DNA of 14,541 nt, from NCBI GenBank assembly GCA_025356505.1, contig JANXSV010000197.1:1-14541 (forward strand). The letters run 5' to 3'. The position numbers were made by a program, and so were the translations under genes. Source of the stretch: Methylovirgula sp. (GTDB lineage: Bacteria; Pseudomonadota; Alphaproteobacteria; Rhizobiales; Beijerinckiaceae). Of this stretch, positions 7,044 through 13,403 are shown piece after piece (the stretch's first letter is position 1; every line of letters begins with the position of its first letter). Under the pieces are notes generated by a model. The model was not told the DNA's origin. It did no database searches and saw only the letters and a list, made by a program, of their open reading frames with translations.

Positions 7044-8996
7044 TTAGCTCCGGATGTGTTTTGCATTCAACCAAGCCTTGACGAGTTGGTCAAAGCTTTG
7101 CGCCATAAGTGAGACTGCCTCGGAGTCGGAGATTTTTCCGCCCAACCACCTATCGGCCGGTTCGGCAAAAATTGTGCGACCCACAGCAAAACCTTTGACG
7201 GTCGGGCAGCTCGCCGCCGTGTTAAAAGCCTCGATCAGTTCATGTTCGGGCGCTTCAAGACCCAGCATAACAATTCCACGGCAATAACTATCATGGGATG
7301 CGATGACATTTGCGATGTTTAACCATGCTTGTGCGGTCGCCTGAGTTTCAAGCTTCCACCAATCCGGCTTGATGCCCAGACCATAAAGATGCGTCATCAC
7401 ACGCGCGATTGTGCTGTCATCCACAGGGCCATGTTTTGCGGCTATGATCTCGACGAGAAATTCGCGCCCCCCGGACCTTGCCGCGTCAGACAGGCGGAGC
7501 AGCTCACGATCCTGCCTCGCACGCAGGTCCGCGGGATCATCGGGGTGATAAAAGCAGAGGCATTTTATAGTTTGGATCAGCGGCCACTCGTTAAGTTTGG
7601 CCGCAAGGGAGCCGCCACCTTCGAAATCCAGCGGGCGCGAGCCTGGATCTTCCACCGGACGCCCGACCCAGAAATCATGGTCAGCAGCGCGAAACAGCGC
7701 CTCGCGGCCATAAGTTCCATCCAGTAACATGCCAAAGGTGCCCTTTGGAAGCTCCGGGTAGCGGCGCATAACGGTTGCAGCGGCTTCAACTGTCAGCAGT
7801 TTAAACGCCGATATTCTGCTGCGCGGAACGCCAAGATCATCAGCGATTTTTTCAAGCTGCATACGATGGTCACAAGCCAGTGCCATCAGAATCGGCGCGC
7901 GCGTGACAGCCTGCGCCAGGGCGGTTTTATCGTTACGGGTGGTGGCCCAGTGAATATGATTGAGCGCCGCATCATTGCGCAAGGCGCGCAGCGGGCTGCC
8001 GTTTTTCAGAAAGTAGAACAGTTCGGTTTCCGTGAGATATTCCACCGAACAGAGCAATCGCGAAACGGCAAAAGCGCCTCCGGCATTGGCGTAGGCGCAA
8101 CAGGTCTCCATAGTCTCATCGCGCAGGAAGCCGCGAATGAATCCGGACATGAAGGCATCTCCCGCCCCCAAAACATTATAGACTTCAACGGGAAATCCGG
8201 GACCCTTGATGCCGTCTTCGATTGAATCAGGTATTGCTCCGGGGAACACGACGCAGCCCATAGGACCGCGCTTGCACACGATGATCCCGGTGGAATTTTG
8301 CCGGACGATTCTGATGGCCTTAAGCGGGTCTTCGACGCCGCCGGCGATCATCAACTCTTCTTCTGTGCCGACGATGAGGTCGCAGTCCTTTAGAATCGTT
8401 TGTAGAAGCGCGGTGACATCGCCTGATTTCACATAACGCTCTTCACCGGCACCGTGTCCCGCCAAGCCCCAGAGATTCGGGCGGTAGTCGATATCAAACA
8501 GCACTTTGCGACCGTGCTTCTTGGCATAGGCAATGGCCAACCGCTGCGCTTCGGCGGTGTTCGCTTTGGCAAAGTGGGTACCACTGACCAATATCGACTT
8601 TGACGATGCGATGTAGGCCTCGTCAATATCGTCAACGCTCAACGCAAGATCGGCGCAATTGTCCCTGTAGAAAATGAGCGGGAAAGTGTGTTGATCGCGA
8701 ATACCGAGTACTACCAGAGCCGTAAGTCGCTCTTTATCGGTCTTTATTCCGGTGACATCGACACCTTCACGAGCACATTGCTCCTTTATGAAGCGACCCA
8801 TGTGTTCATCGCCCACCCTGGTGATTAGGCCGGACTTCAGGCCGAGGCGGGCCGTGCCAATCGCAATATTCGTGGGGCAACCGCCAACCGCTTTTGAAAA
8901 ACTGGCCATGTCTTCCAGTTGGCCGCCAACTTGGGCACCGTAAAGGTCAACACTGGAACGCCCGATCGTAATGACATCAAGAATTGGAGCCGTCAT
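7044..8996 (-). CDS. iolC: 5-dehydro-2-deoxygluconokinase fused to DUF2090 domain
   Basis: The 650-residue protein has two parts. Residues 1-335 are a PfkB/ribokinase-type sugar kinase that phosphorylates 2-deoxy-5-keto-gluconate (IolC); it shows GGCPTNIAIGTARLG at 38-52 and the PfkB signature NVLGAGDAFMSGF with catalytic Asp280. Residues about 340-645 form a DUF2090 domain, common on proteobacterial IolC proteins and thought to supply the aldolase step otherwise done by IolJ. In that domain MALACDHRMQ (371-380), IKCLCFYHPDD (477-487) and KPDWWKLE (543-550) resemble the positions of class I TIM-barrel aldolase motifs; Lys548 is a candidate Schiff-base residue (inference). It starts 9 bases after the SDR stop. 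Kinase assignment is secure, the aldolase role less so. Confidence 0.95.
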   Translation of the reverse strand: MTAPILDVITIGRSSVDLYGAQVGGQLEDMASFSKAVGGCPTNIAIGTARLGLKSGLITRVGDEHMGRFIKEQCAREGVDVTGIKTDKERLTALVVLGIRDQHTFPLIFYRDNCADLALSVDDIDEAYIASSKSILVSGTHFAKANTAEAQRLAIAYAKKHGRKVLFDIDYRPNLWGLAGHGAGEERYVKSGDVTALLQTILKDCDLIVGTEEELMIAGGVEDPLKAIRIVRQNSTGIIVCKRGPMGCVVFPGAIPDSIEDGIKGPGFPVEVYNVLGAGDAFMSGFIRGFLRDETMETCCAYANAGGAFAVSRLLCSVEYLTETELFYFLKNGSPLRALRNDAALNHIHWATTRNDKTALAQAVTRAPILMALACDHRMQLEKIADDLGVPRSRISAFKLLTVEAAATVMRRYPELPKGTFGMLLDGTYGREALFRAADHDFWVGRPVEDPGSRPLDFEGGGSLAAKLNEWPLIQTIKCLCFYHPDDPADLRARQDRELLRLSDAARSGGREFLVEIIAAKHGPVDDSTIARVMTHLYGLGIKPDWWKLETQATAQAWLNIANVIASHDSYCRGIVMLGLEAPEHELIEAFNTAASCPTVKGFAVGRTIFAEPADRWLGGKISDSEAVSLMAQSFDQLVKAWLNAKHIRS

Positions 8997-9005
8997 GCTG
9001 TCGCC

Positions 9006-9830
9006 TTAAGCTTGGGGGTCAAGCGGCGCATCAGACGCGCCCATTACATTTTGATCGAAATCGATATTGGCACCTGTCAGCAAACCGGATTCGTCGCTGG
9101 CAAGATAGGCGCAGGCTCGCGCCACCTCATCGGGATCAATCAGACGGCTAAACGGTTTGGTTTTGATGGCTTCTTCCAACCAGCCGTCCTGTGCGCCGTG
9201 ATATGTTTTCATGATGCGATCTTCACCCGGCGTCGCCATCCAGCCGATGTTAAGCCCATTAACCCGGATGCGATAGCGAATAAGGCTATGAGCCACGTTT
9301 TTGGTCAGTCCGGCAAGTGCCGCCTTGGAGGCGCAATAGGCCGAAATGAACGATTGGCCGCCGTGTGCAGACATTGATTGGATGTTGACAATTGACCCAT
9401 GGATTTTCTTGGTTGTCATGATTTTCGCGGTTTCTTGAATCAGAAAGAAGGGCGCGCGCACGTTCACGTCAAAAATCTCGTTGTAACGGCTCTCAGTGGT
9501 GTCGAGAATAGTGCCGCGGTCGGTCAACCCGGCGGCGTTCACCAAGATATCAATCCGGCCGAACTCGCCCACGGCAGCAGCGATAACTGCGCGGCAGTCC
9601 GCAACTTTGGCAAGATCGGCTTCCACAAACACCGTTGTGCATCCTGAAGAACTGATCGAAGCCGCCACTGCCGCTCCGTTTTTGGCATTGCGCCCGCAAA
9701 TCACCAATCCGGAACCGCCACGCGCAGCAAAGAGGCGTGCAATGGCTTCTCCCAGTCCCTGAGTTCCGCCGGTGACAACTGCGACCTTGCCTCGCAGTTG
9801 CTCGGCTTGGAGGTGTGAAGCTGTAGACAT
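9006..9830 (-). CDS. SDR-family oxidoreductase, first gene of the iol operon
   Basis: A 274-residue classical short-chain dehydrogenase/reductase, with NAD(P)-binding TGGTQGLG (20-27), ADL at 71-73, NAAG (98-101), Asn123 and the catalytic Ser152-Tyr165-Lys169 set (YCASK). Arg47 after the second strand could favour NADP, but this is not decisive. It is the promoter-proximal gene of the operon, with GGAG 6 bases before the ATG and iolC 9 bases after its stop. The substrate is unknown: context points to an inositol, an inosose or a derivative, and it might compensate for the absent iolG or admit another isomer. A general sugar-alcohol or gluconate-type dehydrogenase is the alternative. The tail after about 255 (ASDAPLDPQA) is slightly extended. 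Confidence 0.9.
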   Translation of the reverse strand: MSTASHLQAEQLRGKVAVVTGGTQGLGEAIARLFAARGGSGLVICGRNAKNGAAVAASISSSGCTTVFVEADLAKVADCRAVIAAAVGEFGRIDILVNAAGLTDRGTILDTTESRYNEIFDVNVRAPFFLIQETAKIMTTKKIHGSIVNIQSMSAHGGQSFISAYCASKAALAGLTKNVAHSLIRYRIRVNGLNIGWMATPGEDRIMKTYHGAQDGWLEEAIKTKPFSRLIDPDEVARACAYLASDESGLLTGANIDFDQNVMGASDAPLDPQA

Positions 9831-9889
9831 GCTGCTCTCCCTGAGACCTTGGCGATGCAGAGATCCGTCGAACTCCGATGCCTATTTTG

Positions 9890-9920
9890 ATAATAGAACA
9901 AAAATTCTATTCATCGTCAA
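9890..9920 (-). promoter_or_regulatory. Predicted promoter of the SDR-iolCDEB operon
   Basis: On the minus strand, TTGACG (9915-9920) is followed after 19 bases by TATTAT (9890-9895); a 17-base reading gives TCTATT (9892-9897). TTGAC is a strong alphaproteobacterial -35. The untranslated leader to the SDR ATG would be about 55 bases. The two inverted repeats at 9892-9911 and 9924-9937 overlap and flank it. Confidence 0.5.
9892..9911. promoter_or_regulatory. Inverted repeat AATAGAA-N6-TTCTATT, likely iol operator 1
   Basis: This perfect 7+7 inverted repeat (spacer CAAAAA) covers the -10 and spacer of the predicted iol promoter. Its core GAA-N6-TTC has the same spacing as the GGAA-N6-TTCC motif reported, as I recall it, for the RpiR-type repressor IolR of Sinorhizobium meliloti. 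Repression by an IolR homologue encoded elsewhere is inferred. Confidence 0.5.
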
Positions 9921-9923
9921 TTC

Positions 9924-9937
9924 AGAATATAAATTCT
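9924..9937. promoter_or_regulatory. Inverted repeat AGAA-N6-TTCT, likely iol operator 2
   Basis: AGAA, spacer TATAAA and TTCT repeat the core of operator 1 with the same spacer length. The two centres are 29 bases apart, close to three helical turns, and this copy lies just upstream of the -35. A shared core with matched spacing supports a real pair of binding sites for one regulator. Confidence 0.45.
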
Positions 9938-9991
9938 TGAAAACAATTTGCTATCTCGGATTTAGCGGAGGTTCGCCGTTGGCCTTAAGGC

Positions 9992-10030
9992 GCGTCATAA
10001 AGTGTAAAATTCCGCCTTGCGACTGTCATA
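9992..10030 (+). promoter_or_regulatory. Weak Pho-box-like elements and -10 candidate before the UPF0104-phoR pair
   Basis: GTCATAAAGTGT at 9994-10005 resembles the core of the E. coli phoA Pho box, and an exact CTGTCATA occurs at 10023-10030. The two are not in the same 11-base phase. TAAAAT at 10005-10010 matches five of six -10 positions but has no clear -35. Pho autoregulation of phoR would fit, but this evidence is thin. Confidence 0.25.
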
Positions 10031-10082
10031 CTCGCCGCTTATGAACGGGACTCAGTGGGTTATCGAGGAGGCAATCAGCGCG

Positions 10083-11093
10083 ATGGGTGAAGTGTTACGG
10101 CCTGATCCGCCTGAGACAGAAATTACAGGCGGCTCAAGTCAGAATGTCTGGCGCATGGTTGGTCTCATCGCGAGCATCGCAATCATTGCTCTGTCAATTT
10201 TTGTGCTCGCGCGTACGCTCAATAAGATTGATATGGGAGAGTTGCGGGCAGCCTTTCAACGCACGAGACTTGAACAGTTTTTAATGGCCGGCGGTTTCAC
10301 CGCCGTGTCCTATGTAGCCTTGACCGGATATGATGCGCTGGCTCTAAGGCATTTGCGGGCGAATATCCCCTTTTCCATTACCGCGCTGGGCTCCTTCACG
10401 TCCTATGCGATTTCTTTTACGCTCGGTTTTCCGCTGGTAACGGGTGGCGCTGTGAGATTTTGGACTTACGCCCGCGCCGGGCTTTCAGCTGGAAAAGTCG
10501 CAAGCCTCACAATTATTGCTGGCATTACCTTCTGGCTCGGGATGGGGACCGTGTTGGGGCTTGGTATGATCTCGCAGGCAGAAGCGATCGCCGACTTGAA
10601 CCAGTTCAAGGTTGATCTGAACATCACTATCGGGCTCGGCGTTTTGGCCGTGGTGTTTGCCTATCTGATCTTTGTTTCGCGGAATCGCCGTCGTGTGCGC
10701 TGGCAAAAATTCCGGCTGGAGCTGCCGGGCCTGCCTGTGACATTAGGACAGATGCTCCTTGGTGCTATTGACGTGTGTGCCGGAGCTGCGGCGCTTTTTG
10801 TGCTTTTGCCCCCTGAACATGGAATGGCATTTTTGACCTTCGCCGCTGTTTACGTTTTTGCGGTGATGCTTGGTATCGCCAGTCACGCACCCGGCGGCAT
10901 AGGCATTTTCGAGGCGACGATGCTGAAGGCTATTCCCAATGCCTCGACGTCAGCCTTGCTGGCATCGCTCCTGATGTTCCGCATGGTCTATTATGTTGCG
11001 CCGTTCATTCTGGCGCTGGCGTTGCTTGGTGCCAACGAGATCTCGCGTCGCTGGCAGGGTTTACGCAGCGCCATGGACGAAACTGAAGAATAG
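10083..11093 (+). CDS. UPF0104 / lysylphosphatidylglycerol synthase TM-domain membrane protein
   Basis: An integral membrane protein of about 336 residues, homologous to the flippase half of MprF (PF03706 type) but without the lysyl-transferase domain. It has a polar N-terminus, then about seven or eight hydrophobic segments, roughly 24-45, 66-86, 97-117, 138-163, 181-199, 217-242, 249-268 and 288-316. The signature SHAPGGIGIFEA (267-278) and TGGAVRFW (120-127) are family features. I chose ATG 10083 because GAGGAGG lies at 10065-10071; ATG 10041 or TTG 10017 would extend it in frame but lack a ribosome site. Substrate is unknown, possibly a lipid. It ends 9 bases before phoR, in the same frame. 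Confidence 0.85.
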   Translation: MGEVLRPDPPETEITGGSSQNVWRMVGLIASIAIIALSIFVLARTLNKIDMGELRAAFQRTRLEQFLMAGGFTAVSYVALTGYDALALRHLRANIPFSITALGSFTSYAISFTLGFPLVTGGAVRFWTYARAGLSAGKVASLTIIAGITFWLGMGTVLGLGMISQAEAIADLNQFKVDLNITIGLGVLAVVFAYLIFVSRNRRRVRWQKFRLELPGLPVTLGQMLLGAIDVCAGAAALFVLLPPEHGMAFLTFAAVYVFAVMLGIASHAPGGIGIFEATMLKAIPNASTSALLASLLMFRMVYYVAPFILALALLGANEISRRWQGLRSAMDETEE

Positions 11094-11102
11094 AGATGCA
11101 CG

Positions 11103-12161
11103 ATGGCAGGATTTCAGTGGGCGGGAAGTGTCGGACAATTTGCTGCTGCTTTGCTGGAGACACTGCCGCATCCTGCGCTCATCATTGATGAAAATGTCCG
11201 TATTGCCGCCGCCAATGGCGCAGCTCGCAAAATTTTGCCACATTTGCGGCTGCGGGAGCCTCTGATTTTGGCCCTGCGCGCGCCTGATGTTTTGGAATCT
11301 GTCGCCCGGGTGCTTACGTCGCGGCGCGCGGAGACCACCCTGCTGCATGAGCGGGTACCGCTCGAGCGCGTTTACGAGGTGACCATCACGCCGCTGGAAG
11401 TGCCAAGCCAGACTGTGGCGGCGGTTGTTCTCACTTTGACCGATATGACCGAGGCGCGCAGGCTGGAACAAATGCGGGTGAATTTTGTGGCAAATGCGAG
11501 CCATGAATTGCGCACGCCCCTGGCCTCAATCCTTGGATTTGTCGAGACGCTGCAGGGGCCCGCAAAAGAAGATGCACATGCGCGCGGCAAATTTTTGGAG
11601 ATTATGCGAGATCAGGCCCGGCGTATGTCGAGGCTGGTTGACGATTTGCTATCACTGTCCCGTATTGAGCAAAAAGCGCATGTCCGGCCAGAGCAGCAAG
11701 TCGATCTCAGCCTTATCGTCCGCCATATCTGTGAGACGCTCCAACCCTTAGCGCGGGAAAGCGAAGTCCGGCTGGATATTCACGTCGAACCAAACCTGCA
11801 CATCGCGGGCGACCATGACGAGCTTGCCCGTGTTACCGAAAACCTGATCGAGAATGCGATCAAATATGGCGTCTGGGGCAAGCCGGGGGAAGTTGACCGG
11901 GTGGAGGTTTCGCTTATCCATGAGGGTGACGAGGCGCGGCTTGCCGTGCGCGACCACGGACCGGGCATCGAGGCGGATCACCTACCTCGCCTCACCGAAC
12001 GATTTTACCGCGTGGATGACGGCCTGAGCCGGGCAAAGGGCGGCACCGGTCTTGGATTGGCTATCGTCAAGCATATTGTGGCACGGCACCGCGGCCGAAT
12101 GGCTATTGAAAGCCAGATTAACCACGGCTCGGTTTTTTCAGCAAGTTTTCCACTGGCTTAA
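11103..12161 (+). CDS. phoR: PhoR-type sensor histidine kinase without membrane segments
   Basis: A histidine kinase that would phosphorylate PhoB under phosphate limitation. The 352 residues comprise a PAS-like domain (about 17-115, LPHPALIIDENVRIAAANGAA), the dimerisation/phosphoacceptor helix with NASHELRTPLASI (His134), and the ATPase domain with NLIENAIKYG (Asn251), DHGPGIE (284-290), LTERFYRV and GGTGLGLAIVKHI (313-325). PhoR proteins usually carry one or two N-terminal membrane helices; none is visible here. The upstream membrane gene ends 9 bases before, in the same frame, and only a weak purine-rich site precedes the ATG, suggesting coupling. Position just before pstS makes PhoR more likely than another PAS kinase. 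Confidence 0.9.
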   Translation: MAGFQWAGSVGQFAAALLETLPHPALIIDENVRIAAANGAARKILPHLRLREPLILALRAPDVLESVARVLTSRRAETTLLHERVPLERVYEVTITPLEVPSQTVAAVVLTLTDMTEARRLEQMRVNFVANASHELRTPLASILGFVETLQGPAKEDAHARGKFLEIMRDQARRMSRLVDDLLSLSRIEQKAHVRPEQQVDLSLIVRHICETLQPLARESEVRLDIHVEPNLHIAGDHDELARVTENLIENAIKYGVWGKPGEVDRVEVSLIHEGDEARLAVRDHGPGIEADHLPRLTERFYRVDDGLSRAKGGTGLGLAIVKHIVARHRGRMAIESQINHGSVFSASFPLA

Positions 12162-12195
12162 ATTTTAAATTCCATAGCAATTTCAGATTGATAGA

Positions 12196-12229
12196 CTGTC
12201 ATATTTTCGTTGCTTACATGTCATATAAA
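12196..12229 (+). promoter_or_regulatory. Pho box and -10 of the pstS promoter
   Basis: Three 7-base units recur every 11 bases: CTGTCAT (12196), TCGTTGC (12207, degenerate) and ATGTCAT (12218), separated by A/T-rich 4-mers. This is the PhoB direct-repeat architecture. TATAAA at 12224-12229 starts 17 bases after the second unit begins, the same geometry as in the E. coli phoA promoter, where the Pho box replaces the -35. The implied transcript has a leader of about 80 bases. Confidence 0.75.
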
Positions 12230-12268
12230 GGAGACGGAAAGACGTTAGACGTGTCTTGCCAGCTCGGA

Positions 12269-12292
12269 GTGAGCGGCCTTTAAGAGGCTCAC
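12269..12292 (+). other. Hairpin in the pstS 5' leader
   Basis: GTGAGC (12269-12274) and GCTCAC (12287-12292) form a 6-base stem. An alternative pairs GTGA/TCAC plus GCCT/AGGC around a TTAAG loop. It ends 22 bases before the pstS start and 12 bases before the AGAGG site, leaving the ribosome site free. A role in transcript stability is possible but unproven. Confidence 0.35.
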
Positions 12293-12314
12293 GCCTAAAA
12301 CGAAAGAGGCATCT

Positions 12315-13334
12315 ATGCAATTCTCTATTTCCCGCGTCGCTATGGCTGTTGCCCTTGTTGCAACCAGCACGACGACCGTCCTTGCCGCCGATATTTCGGG
12401 CGCAGGCGCGACATTTCCTTACCCGCTCTATGCAAAATGGGCTGAAAACTATAAAAAAGAGACCGGTAACGGCTTGAACTATCAGTCGATCGGTTCGGGC
12501 GGCGGCATCAAGCAGATTATCGCCAAGACCGTAACCTTTGGCGCAACCGATGCTCCGATGACCCCGGAAGATCAGGCCAAGAACGGTCTTGTGATGTGGC
12601 CGATGGTCATGGGCGGGATCGTTGCCGTTGTAAATCTTGACGGCATCAAGTCCGGCGATCTGGTTATCGACGGCCCGACGCTCGGCGATATCTTTAGCGG
12701 CAAAATCACCAAGTGGGATGATGCAGCCTTGAAGAAGCTGAACCCGAAGGCAACCCTGCCATCTGACGCCATCACCGTTGTGCACCGCGCAGACGGTTCG
12801 GGCACCACGTTTAACTTCACCAATTATCTCGACAAGGTTTCCGCTGAGTGGCACGGCAAAGCCGGCGTCAGCCAGTCGCCTGAGTGGCCTGTGGGCGTTG
12901 GTTCCAAGGGCAATGAGGGCGTTGCCGGCACTGTTGGCCAGACCAAGGGTTCTATTGGCTACGTTGAATATGCCTATGCCAAGCAGCAGAAGCTGACCTA
13001 TGCCAACATGATCAACAAGGACAGAAAAACCGTTACGCCGACTCTCCCCGCTTTCCAGGCCGCGGCCTCGAACGCCAATTGGGAAAAGGCAGTCGGTTAT
13101 TATGAAGTGCTGACCAACGAGCCGGGCGCAGAGTCTTGGCCGATGACGAATGCGACCTTTATCCTGATGTACAAAGAGCCTGCCGATAAGGTTGCCTCTG
13201 CGGAAGCAATTAAGTTCTTCGATTGGGCTTTCACCAACGGTGGCAAGACAGCTGAAGAGCTCGACTACATTCCGATGCCAGCCAATGTCGTGGCTCTGGT
13301 GCGCAAGACCTGGGCTGCCGACATCAAAAAATAA
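12315..13334 (+). CDS. pstS: Phosphate ABC transporter, periplasmic phosphate-binding protein
   Basis: PstS captures inorganic phosphate in the periplasm and delivers it to PstCAB. The 339-residue precursor has a Sec signal peptide with a hydrophobic core at about 8-20 and probable cleavage after Ala24 (VLA-AD). Phosphate-contact regions are visible: GAGATFPYPLY (29-39), SIGSGGG (58-64), ATDAPM (77-82) and HRADGSGTTFNF (157-168) with Arg158, Ser162 and Thr164. AGAGG at 12305-12309 precedes the ATG. The gene is driven by its own Pho box and followed by an intrinsic terminator, which would make it more abundant than the permeases. No lipobox is present, so it is a free periplasmic protein. Confidence 0.98.
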   Translation: MQFSISRVAMAVALVATSTTTVLAADISGAGATFPYPLYAKWAENYKKETGNGLNYQSIGSGGGIKQIIAKTVTFGATDAPMTPEDQAKNGLVMWPMVMGGIVAVVNLDGIKSGDLVIDGPTLGDIFSGKITKWDDAALKKLNPKATLPSDAITVVHRADGSGTTFNFTNYLDKVSAEWHGKAGVSQSPEWPVGVGSKGNEGVAGTVGQTKGSIGYVEYAYAKQQKLTYANMINKDRKTVTPTLPAFQAAASNANWEKAVGYYEVLTNEPGAESWPMTNATFILMYKEPADKVASAEAIKFFDWAFTNGGKTAEELDYIPMPANVVALVRKTWAADIKK

Positions 13335-13357
13335 GTATTCGCCCAAATTGATAACGA

Positions 13358-13389
13358 CCCTGCGCGGACTGAGCGCGCGGGGTTTTTTT
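13358..13389 (+). terminator. Intrinsic terminator between pstS and pstC
   Basis: A 9-base GC-rich stem, CCCTGCGCG (13358-13366) with CGCGCGGGG (13374-13382, one G-U pair), encloses the 7-base loop GACTGAG and is followed directly by seven T. It lies 24 bases after the pstS stop and 14 before pstC. Because pstC has no separate promoter that I can see, partial read-through is the simplest explanation for its expression. Confidence 0.85.
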
Positions 13390-13403
13390 ACGGGGATGAA
13401 ACA

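Noticed and set aside
10017..10082. TTG 10017 or ATG 10041 as the start of the UPF0104 protein
   Set aside because: Neither has a ribosome site, while GAGGAGG precedes ATG 10083. The extension lacks family character, though ATG 10041 cannot be fully excluded.
12183..13346. A 387-codon open frame on the minus strand opposite pstS
   Set aside because: It mirrors pstS almost exactly, has no recognisable motif or ribosome site, and pstS is unmistakable. Low stop frequency opposite biased codons explains it.
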